This document shows positions 1 through 6,285 of a stretch of DNA of 46,756 bases, piece after piece. Position numbers and translations under genes: made by a program. The notes beneath the pieces are model-generated. The model made no database searches and was not told the origin of the DNA. It was given only the letters and a program-made list of their open reading frames with translations. The DNA is taken from IMG/VR virus record IMGVR_UViG_3300047462_000753, positions 1-46,756 of that record. One strand, written 5' to 3'. Position 1 is the first letter of the stretch; every line of letters begins with the position of its first letter. The DNA comes from a virus.

Positions 1-609
1 CTATTTGTTAGCAAACATGGTGGGCAACGTCACGCCGCGGGCCGTTTTTCCCGACGGCAACTGGACATCGACGATCGGCACGGTATTCCCCGTCTCGAGC
101 TGCATTGTTGTGCCCGGTTCGACGAGGATGCATCCAAACTCCGCAGGATCCGGCGCGGGCATCGCCTTTCCGCGCACAAGTTGGGACTGTCCGTTCGAAT
201 AGGTGTCCTGCGCCGACTGTTCCCAATGCAGGGAATAGAGATGTAAGAGCACAGAGACGGTCTGATAGTCGGCGCAGAGAATCGCGCCCGGAGTAGGTCC
301 GACGGCTCGCGCAACAACTGGGCGTGTTTTCTTCAGGTTGGCGGCGCACTTGTGCCATTTCTTCTGGTATTCGGGCTGATTGGCTTCGCCGTAGCACCAT
401 CCCTTGGCCGTTATCTGGTCGAAAACCTCATCCCTGCCGGCGCAGGCCTGCGCGGTCGCAGGGTCATCGCCTGAGCCACCTCTGCACCGATCATTAAGCA
501 TATCCTCCTTGGCGAGGAGCTGGGCGACATCTGGCGGCGGAGGGACATCGGCCGCCGATGCTGCGCCTGCCCAGGCGGCGACGATCAGGATTGTGGCGAG
601 GATCCGCAT
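1..609 (-). CDS. Secreted Cys-rich LprI-like protein, possible lysogenic conversion gene
   Basis: The product is about 202 residues and opens with a signal peptide (residues 1-20, [19 protein letters not shown] then AD), so it should be exported. The mature part has a Cys-rich segment (NDRCRGG, QACAGRDE, KGWCYGE, WHKCAAN) that resembles small periplasmic LprI/DUF1311-like proteins of alphaproteobacteria; this is similarity of pattern, not a firm family call. I chose the ATG at 609 because it gives a clean signal peptide and overlaps the repressor stop as TGATG, implying translational coupling. Being cotranscribed with the repressor, it should be made in the lysogen. The function is unknown; altering the lysogen's envelope is an inference. 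The stop codon is the first three bases of the window. Confidence 0.75.
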   Translation of the reverse strand: MRILATILIVAAWAGAASAADVPPPPDVAQLLAKEDMLNDRCRGGSGDDPATAQACAGRDEVFDQITAKGWCYGEANQPEYQKKWHKCAANLKKTRPVVARAVGPTPGAILCADYQTVSVLLHLYSLHWEQSAQDTYSNGQSQLVRGKAMPAPDPAEFGCILVEPGTTMQLETGNTVPIVDVQLPSGKTARGVTLPTMFANK

Positions 610-1283
610 CAGAACTCCTGCGTTGCGGTGGCGACCAGCGCCACGATGCGAAGGTGACCATTTTCGTCGGCCCTGATCCAAGCCTTATGATTCGGATCGG
701 TCGAGCGTGGCACCAACCATACGACGCCCTGGTCATCAAGGTGGAGTTCCTTGACGGTCGCCTCAACCTCTCCATGGTCATTGATGCGCTCGACCACGAC
801 ATAGGTCGGCCGGCCGGGCTTGCTGGGCGTAACGTCGGCCGGATGGTGGATGAGGTTGATGCATCCGAGAACCGTCCCCTCGGGGAATATCTCGTTCATC
901 GAATTGCCGCGCACCTCAAGCCCGAATAGAGGGACACCGGGATAGCGGCTGCTGGTGGCCTGGACCGGCACAGCTTTCCATTCGTCTGCAGGCCATTCCA
1001 GCGCCTCGCGCCAGACGCCGGCCTGAACGAAGCCACGTACCATCAGGGTTCCGAGATCTGCTGCGGCAAGATGCGGCGCTTTGTCATCGGTCTTTCCCTG
1101 CAGCCACTTCAGAGAAACGCCGAGCGCCTGCGCCAGATCCGCGACATAGCGCGGACGCTGCACCTCTCCGTTTTCAAGCTGCTCGATCGCTTGCTGGGAA
1201 ACCCCAACCTTTTTTGCCAGGTCGGCCTGTACCAGCCCGAGTTCGATGCGCCTTGTCTTCGTTCTTTCGCCTAGCACCGTCAT
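609..1283 (-). CDS. CI/LexA-like phage repressor (HTH + S24 peptidase)
   Basis: A 224-residue transcriptional repressor. Residues 8-62 form an XRE/HTH_3 DNA-binding domain ([20 protein letters not shown], then [10 protein letters not shown]). The C-terminal half is an S24 peptidase: Ala88-Gly89 (VQAGVW) is the likely self-cleavage bond, Ser128 in RGNSMN the nucleophile and Lys178 in TVKEL the general base. In this family, activated RecA stimulates self-cleavage and so induces the prophage after DNA damage. It is divergent from the Cro/YdaS-like gene, and three palindromic operators lie between them. It should silence the rightward early promoter and control its own. All catalytic residues are present, so it looks functional. 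Confidence 0.93.
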   Translation of the reverse strand: MTVLGERTKTRRIELGLVQADLAKKVGVSQQAIEQLENGEVQRPRYVADLAQALGVSLKWLQGKTDDKAPHLAAADLGTLMVRGFVQAGVWREALEWPADEWKAVPVQATSSRYPGVPLFGLEVRGNSMNEIFPEGTVLGCINLIHHPADVTPSKPGRPTYVVVERINDHGEVEATVKELHLDDQGVVWLVPRSTDPNHKAWIRADENGHLRIVALVATATQEF

Positions 1284-1294
1284 CCCGAAAACTT

Positions 1295-1308
1295 ACAATT
1301 TCGCTTGT
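1295..1308. promoter_or_regulatory. Operator O1 (repressor-proximal)
   Basis: ACAATTTCGCTTGT differs by two bases from the identical 14-mers at 1320 and 1343. It sits 12 bp in front of the repressor start. The different sequence suggests a different affinity for repressor or Cro, as in lambda-type switches (inference). Confidence 0.6.
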
Positions 1309-1319
1309 CACGGGGCATG

Positions 1320-1333
1320 ACAAGTTTGCTTGT
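1320..1333. promoter_or_regulatory. Operator O2
   Basis: ACAAGTTTGCTTGT, a 5+5 palindrome identical to O3. Its centre is 25 bp from O1 and 23 bp from O3. A second inverted pair, CTTGTCA/TGACAAG (1304-1324), bridges O1 and O2. O2 abuts the predicted -35 of the rightward promoter. Confidence 0.72.
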
Positions 1334-1361
1334 TGACGAAATACAAGTTTGCTTGTATTCA
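1333..1361 (+). promoter_or_regulatory. Rightward early promoter (PR-like)
   Basis: TTGACG (1333-1338), a 17-bp spacer and TATTCA (1356-1361) make a sigma70-like promoter embedded in the operators, so repressor binding would block it. The predicted transcription start, about 1367-1369, falls on or next to the ATG codons at 1365 and 1371, so the first mRNA may be leaderless. The -10 match is modest. Confidence 0.5.
1341..1358. promoter_or_regulatory. Operator O3 (Cro-gene proximal)
   Basis: ATACAAGTTTGCTTGTAT has perfect 7-bp arms around a 4-bp centre. It contains the same 14-mer as O2 and covers the spacer and -10 of the rightward promoter. Confidence 0.75.
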
Positions 1362-1364
1362 TAA

Positions 1365-1580
1365 ATGACCATGAATGCACTCGTCCAAAAAGCTGTCGAA
1401 ATCGCCGGTGGGCAGACTGCCCTGGCAAAGCTCTGTGGCAAGCGCCAAGGGCACGTCTCCTTCTGGTTGCAGCAGGATCAAGTGTCGGCCGAAACAGCGC
1501 TCTTGCTCGACAAGGCCACGGCTGGCGGCGTTCCGAAAGAGGCGCTGCGCCCCGACATTTTCGGGGAGAAGGCAGCATGA
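1365..1580 (+). CDS. YdaS/Cro-like HTH regulator
   Basis: A 71-residue protein made of one helix-turn-helix (ALVQKAVEIAGGQTALAKLC, then GKRQGHVSFWLQ). It matches the YdaS/Cro pattern typical of the first rightward gene opposite a phage repressor, with the usual 'alternative to FGEKAA' style C-terminus (RPDIFGEKAA). It probably binds the same operators and shuts down repressor synthesis during lytic growth. There is no Shine-Dalgarno in front of the ATG at 1365, which fits a leaderless message; the ATG at 1371 is an equally possible start. Its stop overlaps the next gene as ATGA. Confidence 0.85.
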   Translation: MTMNALVQKAVEIAGGQTALAKLCGKRQGHVSFWLQQDQVSAETALLLDKATAGGVPKEALRPDIFGEKAA

Positions 1581-1768
1581 CGAAAGACGGATTTAACCCT
1601 TACGGATCTGGGCCTGAGCAGATCGGCCCGCGTGACGTCGTCAGCATCGCCGACGAAGCGGAGGCACATCTCGATCGCGCGGACGGCATCATTTTTTTTG
1701 CCCAAGGCTGCGACAAAATTGGGGCAACGGAACCTTTCCCGGTTAAGCCGCGCGAGGCCGCCGAATGA
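1577..1768 (+). CDS. Small acidic early protein, unknown function
   Basis: 63 residues, beginning MTKDGFNPYGSGPEQIGPRD. It starts inside the stop of the Cro-like gene (ATGA) with GGGGAGAAGG upstream as ribosome-binding site. An amphipathic stretch (SIADEAEAHLDRADGIIFFA) is visible but no known domain. Its place directly after cro suggests an early regulatory or host-takeover role. That is context only. Confidence 0.65.
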   Translation: MTKDGFNPYGSGPEQIGPRDVVSIADEAEAHLDRADGIIFFAQGCDKIGATEPFPVKPREAAE

Positions 1769-2349
1769 GCGCTTCAGCGGCAGCCCTTCAACTCGGCAGA
1801 GGCCATCGCCTCAAGGCTGTCAGCGGCAAGAAGCGCTTGAATATTGCCACTGGCCTGCGCCGCAACACGAAGGGTCTGCAGGCTGTTCATCACCTTGCGA
1901 ACCGCGTCCCCGATGGCGGGGATGTGGGGACCGGAAACCGCGCCAACGGTTCCGGTCATGTCTCGGCGAACAGTCTGAATGTGCATGGGAACACCTCGTT
2001 TGCGTTGGGTTCAACCTACGCGGATGTGGCCATGAAAACTTCCTCCATGAGGGGTGGAAAATCACCCCTGTCGCCTGATCATGTGGAAAACGTGATCGGC
2101 GCGATTATTCGAAGCCGGCCGGTGAAAGTCATCGCTGATGCGGCAGATCGGCCGGTCGAGACGGTGAAGTATTGGCGCAAGGTGTCGCTGCCTGATGCTT
2201 GGGCTGCTCTGACCAATCTCATGCGCAATGACGACGAGGTGTTCGAGGCCATCCTGGTGATGGCAGGCCGGACGCCGCCGCCATCCCTGGGTGTGCGCCA
2301 GCGCCAGGCCCTCGCCGACGCCCTCCGGATCCTGGAGGCGCGGGAATAA
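1765..2349 (+). CDS. Phage protein with conserved HTH-like C-terminal part; start uncertain
   Basis: The convincing part is residues 90-194 (from MKTSSMRGG, nt 2032): SPDHVENVIGAIIRSRPVKV, then ADAADRPVETVKYWRKVSLP, which looks like a short helix-turn-helix-type helical domain, followed by VRQRQALADALRILEARE. I give the start at 1765 because it overlaps the upstream stop as ATGA and has GAGG seven bases ahead. However, residues 1-89 are rich in Gly, Asn, His and Ser and look less protein-like, and an antisense ORF with its own good ribosome-binding site covers exactly that stretch. A start at 2032 (105 residues) is the main alternative. The function is unknown, possibly DNA binding. Confidence 0.6.
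   Translation: MSASAAALQLGRGHRLKAVSGKKRLNIATGLRRNTKGLQAVHHLANRVPDGGDVGTGNRANGSGHVSANSLNVHGNTSFALGSTYADVAMKTSSMRGGKSPLSPDHVENVIGAIIRSRPVKVIADAADRPVETVKYWRKVSLPDAWAALTNLMRNDDEVFEAILVMAGRTPPPSLGVRQRQALADALRILEARE
1774..1986 (-). CDS. Possible antisense small protein
   Basis: A 70-residue leftward ORF with a strong ribosome-binding site (GAGGTG, 5 nt before the ATG) and a plausible helical body (AIGDAVRKVMNSLQTLRVAA). It competes with the N-terminal part of the rightward ORF at 1765. Third-position GC is similar on both strands (my count, about 69% leftward and 66% rightward), so composition does not decide. If real, it is a leftward gene inside a rightward operon. I recognise no family. Confidence 0.38.
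   Translation of the reverse strand: MHIQTVRRDMTGTVGAVSGPHIPAIGDAVRKVMNSLQTLRVAAQASGNIQALLAADSLEAMASAELKGCR
1929..1957. repeat. Hairpin with CGCCAA loop (copy 1)
   Basis: GACCGGA pairs with TCCGGTC, and the inner ACCG pairs with CGGT around the six-base loop CGCCAA, with one bulged A. The 19-base core ACCGCGCCAACGGTTCCGG (1937-1955) recurs exactly at 13573-13591. No T-run follows on either strand, so it is not a simple terminator. Confidence 0.6.
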
Positions 2350-2525
2350 TGGGCACGCTCGCCATCAGTCCGCACCGGTGGCGCAGGCCCCACATCGACC
2401 GTCAACTCTTCATGGTCTTCATCTGCCTCGGCTTCATCACCATTGGGCTATCCCGCCACCTGGTCGAGGACGAGTTGCGCCAGCTTCGCGCCGCCCTCAA
2501 GCGGCTGAGGGGGGATAAGGAATGA
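2349..2525 (+). CDS. Small membrane protein
   Basis: 58 residues. Its start overlaps the previous stop as TAATG, and its stop overlaps the next gene as AATGA. One hydrophobic segment (LFMVFICLGFITIGL, about residues 22-36) is followed by a charged amphipathic helix (EDELRQLRAALKRLR). The predicted form is a single-pass membrane protein with a cytoplasmic basic helix. I recognise no family; an early-region role at the host membrane is a guess from position. Confidence 0.6.
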   Translation: MGTLAISPHRWRRPHIDRQLFMVFICLGFITIGLSRHLVEDELRQLRAALKRLRGDKE

Positions 2526-2791
2526 CGATCACCACCAGCAAAGCCGCTCAGGTCGCCCGCTTCCTGCGCAACGTCGCCCATCCTCGCCGGACCCGCCGTG
2601 TCATCCGCTATCTGCGGTCCCTGATGGTAATCGCACCGGCGGTCAAGATTGATCGGTTCTTCGCCCGCCAGGGCCTCGCCCTCCCCCGACAGGTAAAGCG
2701 GCTCGATCACCGCGGCCGTGCCGCCCAGGTGATCGCCGAACGTCAGAAACTGATGACGGCCATGCTTCGCGGCGAGGTGTCCGGATGCTGA
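2522..2791 (+). CDS. Small basic early protein, unknown
   Basis: 89 residues, strongly basic (HPRRTRRVIRYLRSL, PRQVKRLDHRGR), translationally coupled to the preceding gene. The charge suggests nucleic-acid binding, but no motif proves it. It overlaps the start of the next small membrane protein by 7 bases. Confidence 0.6.
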   Translation: MTITTSKAAQVARFLRNVAHPRRTRRVIRYLRSLMVIAPAVKIDRFFARQGLALPRQVKRLDHRGRAAQVIAERQKLMTAMLRGEVSGC

Positions 2792-2886
2792 CCGATCCGT
2801 TCATTCGATACATCGGCTTCGTCGCCATCGCCTGGGTGCTGATCGTCATCGGCCTCTGCCTTTGGTCGACGAAAAAGCCCGACTGA
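2785..2886 (+). CDS. 33-residue single-pass membrane protein
   Basis: A very short ORF, MLTDPFIRYIGFVAIAWVLI then VIGLCLWSTKKPD. It has one transmembrane helix (residues 9-26) and a positive C-terminal tail, so the tail is predicted to be cytoplasmic. It is coupled to the upstream gene by a 7-base overlap. Small membrane peptides like this are common in early phage regions and often act on host membrane functions; nothing here says which. Confidence 0.5.
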   Translation: MLTDPFIRYIGFVAIAWVLIVIGLCLWSTKKPD

Positions 2887-2924
2887 AACCAGTTCCAAAC
2901 CACCCCGAGCACCGCGAGGCGACT

Positions 2925-3812
2925 ATGACTGACACCGCCAAAATCCTATCCCCCAGCGAACTGCCGCCCGCCATGGTGGCTTCCTTCGAGAAGATCTATT
3001 CGCTCAAGCGCGAAGTCGAGGCGCTGAAGGCCGAACACATCACGCCCCTCGGCGAAGAGATCACTGCTCTGTGGCGCGACCTGAAGGCGGCCAGCAACAT
3101 GACCCGCAAGGATCTCGAGCTGGTGTTCAAGATCGTCGAACGCTGGTGGCAGGCTGAGGAGATGGAAGACGCGGCCGAGGGCAAGCGCATCCAATCTAAC
3201 ATCAAGCGCGCCTTCACGGCGGCCCGACAGGGCGAGATGGTCAACTTCCTCGACGTGCTGGAAGACGCCGGTGTCGAAACCAAGGCCGAGGGCGAAGAGG
3301 TCGGCGATTTCGAGGAAGACGTCACCTTCGCCGAAGAGCAATTCGGTGCCGATGAAGACGAACATGCCGGTGGTCCTGCCGAGGTGAACTTCTCCGAAGC
3401 CGCCCCCAGGCAGCATGATGACACCGTCGATGGTCCGGAGGCCGATTGGGGCGAAGAAGAACAGGTTGCCGTCCCGCCTGAACAGGACAGCGGCGACGAT
3501 GCCGGCCGGGCCTATAACCTGGGCGAACAGGCCGGCCTCGAAGGCAAGACCGACGTCAAGGCGCTGATCAAGCAGCAGGGCTGGCACGCCAAGAGCGTGA
3601 TGGCGAAATCCTTCGCCGCTGGCCACGCCAAGGGCTTCAAGGCACATCAGGCCGAGTTGGAGCGGATGGAGGCCGAGGGCATCGCCGCTGACGAAGGCGG
3701 CACCGATGAAGGGGGCATCTTCGAAGAAGGCGCCGGCTCCAACGTGGTCGGCTTCAGCCGGCCGCCGGCCAGCACCACCGACGTCATGCAGACCGCCGGC
3801 GACGTCGCGTAA
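2925..3812 (+). CDS. GapR/DUF2312-like protein with acidic linker and RMF-like tail
   Basis: 295 residues from an ATG preceded by GAGGCG. Residues about 15-110 form a long helical region (SFEKIYSLKREVEALKAEHI, ALWRDLKAASNMTRKDLELV) resembling the DUF2312/GapR helical DNA-associated fold. Residues 115-200 are very acidic (EGEEVGDFEEDVTFAEEQFG). Residues about 205-255 (RAYNLGEQAGLEGK, SKSFAAGHAKGFKA-type pattern) resemble the ribosome modulation factor-like domain found on phage DUF2312 proteins. GapR-type proteins bind overtwisted DNA ahead of polymerases. A role in phage DNA handling is inferred, and both domain calls are by eye. Confidence 0.6.
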   Translation: MTDTAKILSPSELPPAMVASFEKIYSLKREVEALKAEHITPLGEEITALWRDLKAASNMTRKDLELVFKIVERWWQAEEMEDAAEGKRIQSNIKRAFTAARQGEMVNFLDVLEDAGVETKAEGEEVGDFEEDVTFAEEQFGADEDEHAGGPAEVNFSEAAPRQHDDTVDGPEADWGEEEQVAVPPEQDSGDDAGRAYNLGEQAGLEGKTDVKALIKQQGWHAKSVMAKSFAAGHAKGFKAHQAELERMEAEGIAADEGGTDEGGIFEEGAGSNVVGFSRPPASTTDVMQTAGDVA

Positions 3813-3823
3813 GGGCCCGCATC

Positions 3824-4303
3824 ATGGCAGGGGGGAAGGAAACGGTCGGCGCGATGCTGGCGCTCGATCTCGGGACAAGCTGCGGCTATGCCGTGCTGCC
3901 ACCGGGCGGGAGCGTCATCAGCGGCACCATCGACCTGAAGTCGCGCAGGTTCGAGGGCGGCGGGATGCGCTATCTGCGCTTCCGTCGCCAGCTCGACGAG
4001 ATGCTGGCGACCTATGGCCGTTTCCATCAGATCGTCTTCGAAGAGGTCCGGCGCCACCAGGGTGTCGATGCGGCGCATGTCTATGGCGGCCTGCTGGCCA
4101 TCCTGGCGACATGGGCTGAAGAGCGGTCCATCCCCTTCGAGGGCGTGCCGGTCGGCACCTGGAAGAAATCCCTGACCAAAAACGGCAACGCCAGCAAGCA
4201 GTTGGTGAAGGAAACCGTCTGCCGCCTTGGTTTCCCCGTCGAAGGTTTCGACGAGGCGGATGCCGTCGGCATCCTGCTCTGGGCTGAGGAGCGAGTCGCA
4301 TGA
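3824..4303 (+). CDS. RuvC-like Holliday junction resolvase
   Basis: 159 residues with an RNase H-like fold. The acidic catalytic residues are in place: Asp15 in LALDLGT, Glu73/Glu74 in IVFEEVRRH, and Asp143/Asp146 in FDEADAVGI. Phage RuvC-type enzymes cut branched DNA formed during recombination or replication and clear it before packaging. The ATG at 3824 follows AAGGGC; a later ATG at 3854 would still keep the first Asp. The stop overlaps the methyltransferase start as ATGA. Confidence 0.85.
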   Translation: MAGGKETVGAMLALDLGTSCGYAVLPPGGSVISGTIDLKSRRFEGGGMRYLRFRRQLDEMLATYGRFHQIVFEEVRRHQGVDAAHVYGGLLAILATWAEERSIPFEGVPVGTWKKSLTKNGNASKQLVKETVCRLGFPVEGFDEADAVGILLWAEERVA

Positions 4304-6285
4304 AGGATCTGTTCGGAGAACTGCCAGAGATCCGCAGGGCTTTGGGCCGCGAGATCTTCATCGTCGGCTTCGCTGGCGGCGGCGGCTCATGCGAAGGCGT
4401 CAGGATGGCGACCGGTCAATCGCCGGACGAGGCGCTGAACCATGACGAAGAAGCCATCGCCATGCACATGGTCAATCACCCGACCACGCGGCATTGGTGC
4501 CAGAACATCTGGCAGGCGATCCCGTCCGACGTTGCCGCTGGCCGGCCGATCGGCGGCGCCTGGTTCTCGCCAGATTGCAAACATTTTTCGAAGGCCAAGG
4601 GCGGCAAGCCGCGGTCGAAAAACATCCGCGATCTGGCGTGGGTGGTGCTGGGCTATGCCGAGTTGCCCAAGCACATCCGCCCCCGGGTGATCTGGCTGGA
4701 GAACGTCGAGGAATTCAAGACCTGGGGCCCGCTTCTGCCCGATGGCCAGCCCGATCCGGCACGCAAGGGCGAGGAATTCGAGCGCTGGTGTGCCGCGTTG
4801 CGCAAGACCGGCTACAAGTTGGAATTCCGCGAGCTTCGCGCCATGATCTATGGCACCCCGACGATCCGCAAGCGGCTCTACATGATCGCCCGGTGCGATG
4901 GTCAACCCATCGTGTGGCCGGAAGAGACGCATGGCCCAGGCAAGCTCGCCTATCGCACGGCGGCCAGCGATGTCATCGACTGGTCAATCCCGTGTCCGTC
5001 GATCTTTGATCGCAAGCGCCCGCTCGCCGAGGCGACCCTGCGACGCATCGCGGCTGGGCTGCGGCGCTTCGTGCTGGAAAACCCGAAGCCGTTCATCGTC
5101 CCGGTGACCCACCAGGGTGATAGCCGAAATCACAGCACGGACGAGCCGCTGCGCACCATCACTACGGCTCAGCGCGGCGAGTTCGCGCTCGTCACGCCAC
5201 ACATCCAGCGCCAATTCGGCGCAAGCGTAGGGCACGGTGTCGACGAGCCGGCCGGGACCGTAACGGCGGGCGGCGGCGGAAAATCCGCGCTCGTTACAGC
5301 GATGCTGACCGGCTGCGGAGGCCGTGCCGGGCAGTCGCCGCCGCGCTCCGTCGAAGCGCCAATGTCCACCGCCACCACCAAGGCCGACCAGATCCTGGTG
5401 CATGCGCACCTGATGACGATGCGCAACGCGGAGAAGCCGTTCAACGAGGCGGACAAACCCACCCACACGATCACCGCCGGCGGCGCGCACCTCAATCTCG
5501 TCGCCGCCACGATGGTGCAGACCGGCTATGGCGAACGGGAAGGTCAGGCGCCGCGTGCCCTTGATGTCGAGAAGCCGCTCGGCACTGTCGTCGGCGATCA
5601 GAAGCATGCGGCGGTGACGGCGTTCCTGGCCAAGCACTATGGCGGCAATGAAACGCCCGGCTGGCCGGCCGATGCCCCAATCTCGACAGTTACAACCCAG
5701 GATCACCACCACCTGGTGACTGCTCATCTCGCCCAGCATAACAGTGACACCTACCCGAAACCGGGCCGTCCCGCTGATGAACCGATCAGCACGATCACCG
5801 CATCCGGAACCCAGCAAGCCGTCGTCACCAGCCACTTGATGAAACTGCGCGGCACGGAAGACAGCCATATCGAAAGCTGCTCGACGAGTGCGGAAGAGCC
5901 GACGGCGACGATCGCCGCCGAGGGCAACCATCTCGCCGAGGTCCGAGCCTTCCTGATCAAATATTATGGAACCGGCGCTATCGGCCAGCCGGTCAACGAG
6001 CCCCTGCATTCGGTGACATCGCTCCCGCGCTTCGGCCTGGTGACGATTGAGGGGACGGATTACGAGATCGTCGACATAGGCATGCGGATGCTGACGCCGC
6101 GCGAACTGTTCCGCGCCCAAGGCTTCCCCGACAGCTACATCATCGACCTCGAATTCAAGGGAAAGCCCCTATCCAAAGCCAGCCAAGTCCGCATGGCCGG
6201 CAATAGCGTCTGCCCGCCCGTCGCCGCGGCGCTGGTACGCGCCAATTATCAGCCCGTCATGCTGGCGCAGGAAGCCGCGGAATGA
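4300..6285 (+). CDS. C5-cytosine DNA methyltransferase with repeat-rich middle region
   Basis: A 661-residue S-adenosylmethionine-dependent enzyme. It shows motif I (VGFAGGGGSCEG, residues 22-33), a catalytic-loop variant with Cys93 in SPDCKHFS replacing the usual PPCQ context, motif VI ENV (134-136), RKRLYMIAR (motif VIII) and C-terminal LTPRELFRAQGFP and AGNSVCPPVA (motifs IX-X). Normal C5 methyltransferases are 330-450 residues. The excess lies at residues about 270-585, where nine degenerate units of roughly 35-40 residues follow one pattern, (D/E)-x-P-x-x-T-(I/V)-T near the start and LV-x-x-H/F-L near the end. That stretch occupies the target-recognition region. It is probably used to protect phage DNA from host restriction; the target sequence is unknown. 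Confidence 0.9.
   Translation: MKDLFGELPEIRRALGREIFIVGFAGGGGSCEGVRMATGQSPDEALNHDEEAIAMHMVNHPTTRHWCQNIWQAIPSDVAAGRPIGGAWFSPDCKHFSKAKGGKPRSKNIRDLAWVVLGYAELPKHIRPRVIWLENVEEFKTWGPLLPDGQPDPARKGEEFERWCAALRKTGYKLEFRELRAMIYGTPTIRKRLYMIARCDGQPIVWPEETHGPGKLAYRTAASDVIDWSIPCPSIFDRKRPLAEATLRRIAAGLRRFVLENPKPFIVPVTHQGDSRNHSTDEPLRTITTAQRGEFALVTPHIQRQFGASVGHGVDEPAGTVTAGGGGKSALVTAMLTGCGGRAGQSPPRSVEAPMSTATTKADQILVHAHLMTMRNAEKPFNEADKPTHTITAGGAHLNLVAATMVQTGYGEREGQAPRALDVEKPLGTVVGDQKHAAVTAFLAKHYGGNETPGWPADAPISTVTTQDHHHLVTAHLAQHNSDTYPKPGRPADEPISTITASGTQQAVVTSHLMKLRGTEDSHIESCSTSAEEPTATIAAEGNHLAEVRAFLIKYYGTGAIGQPVNEPLHSVTSLPRFGLVTIEGTDYEIVDIGMRMLTPRELFRAQGFPDSYIIDLEFKGKPLSKASQVRMAGNSVCPPVAAALVRANYQPVMLAQEAAE
5110..6055 (+). 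repeat. Nine degenerate protein repeats inside the cytosine methyltransferase
   Basis: Unit cores seen in order: DEPLRTITTA, DEPAGTVTAG, EAPMSTATTK, DKPTHTITAG, EKPLGTVVGD, DAPISTVTTQ, DEPISTITAS, EEPTATIAAE and NEPLHSVTSL. Each is followed after about 8-12 residues by a hydrophobic LV/AV element such as LVTAHL, and by a variable linker. Unit spacing is about 33-40 residues. The DNA is diverged between units, so this is an old amplification rather than a recent slippage array. Confidence 0.8.

Noticed and set aside
1304-1324. CTTGTCA/TGACAAG inverted repeat as a fourth operator
   Set aside because: It is made from halves of O1 and O2 with a seven-base gap, so it is explained by the neighbouring operators.
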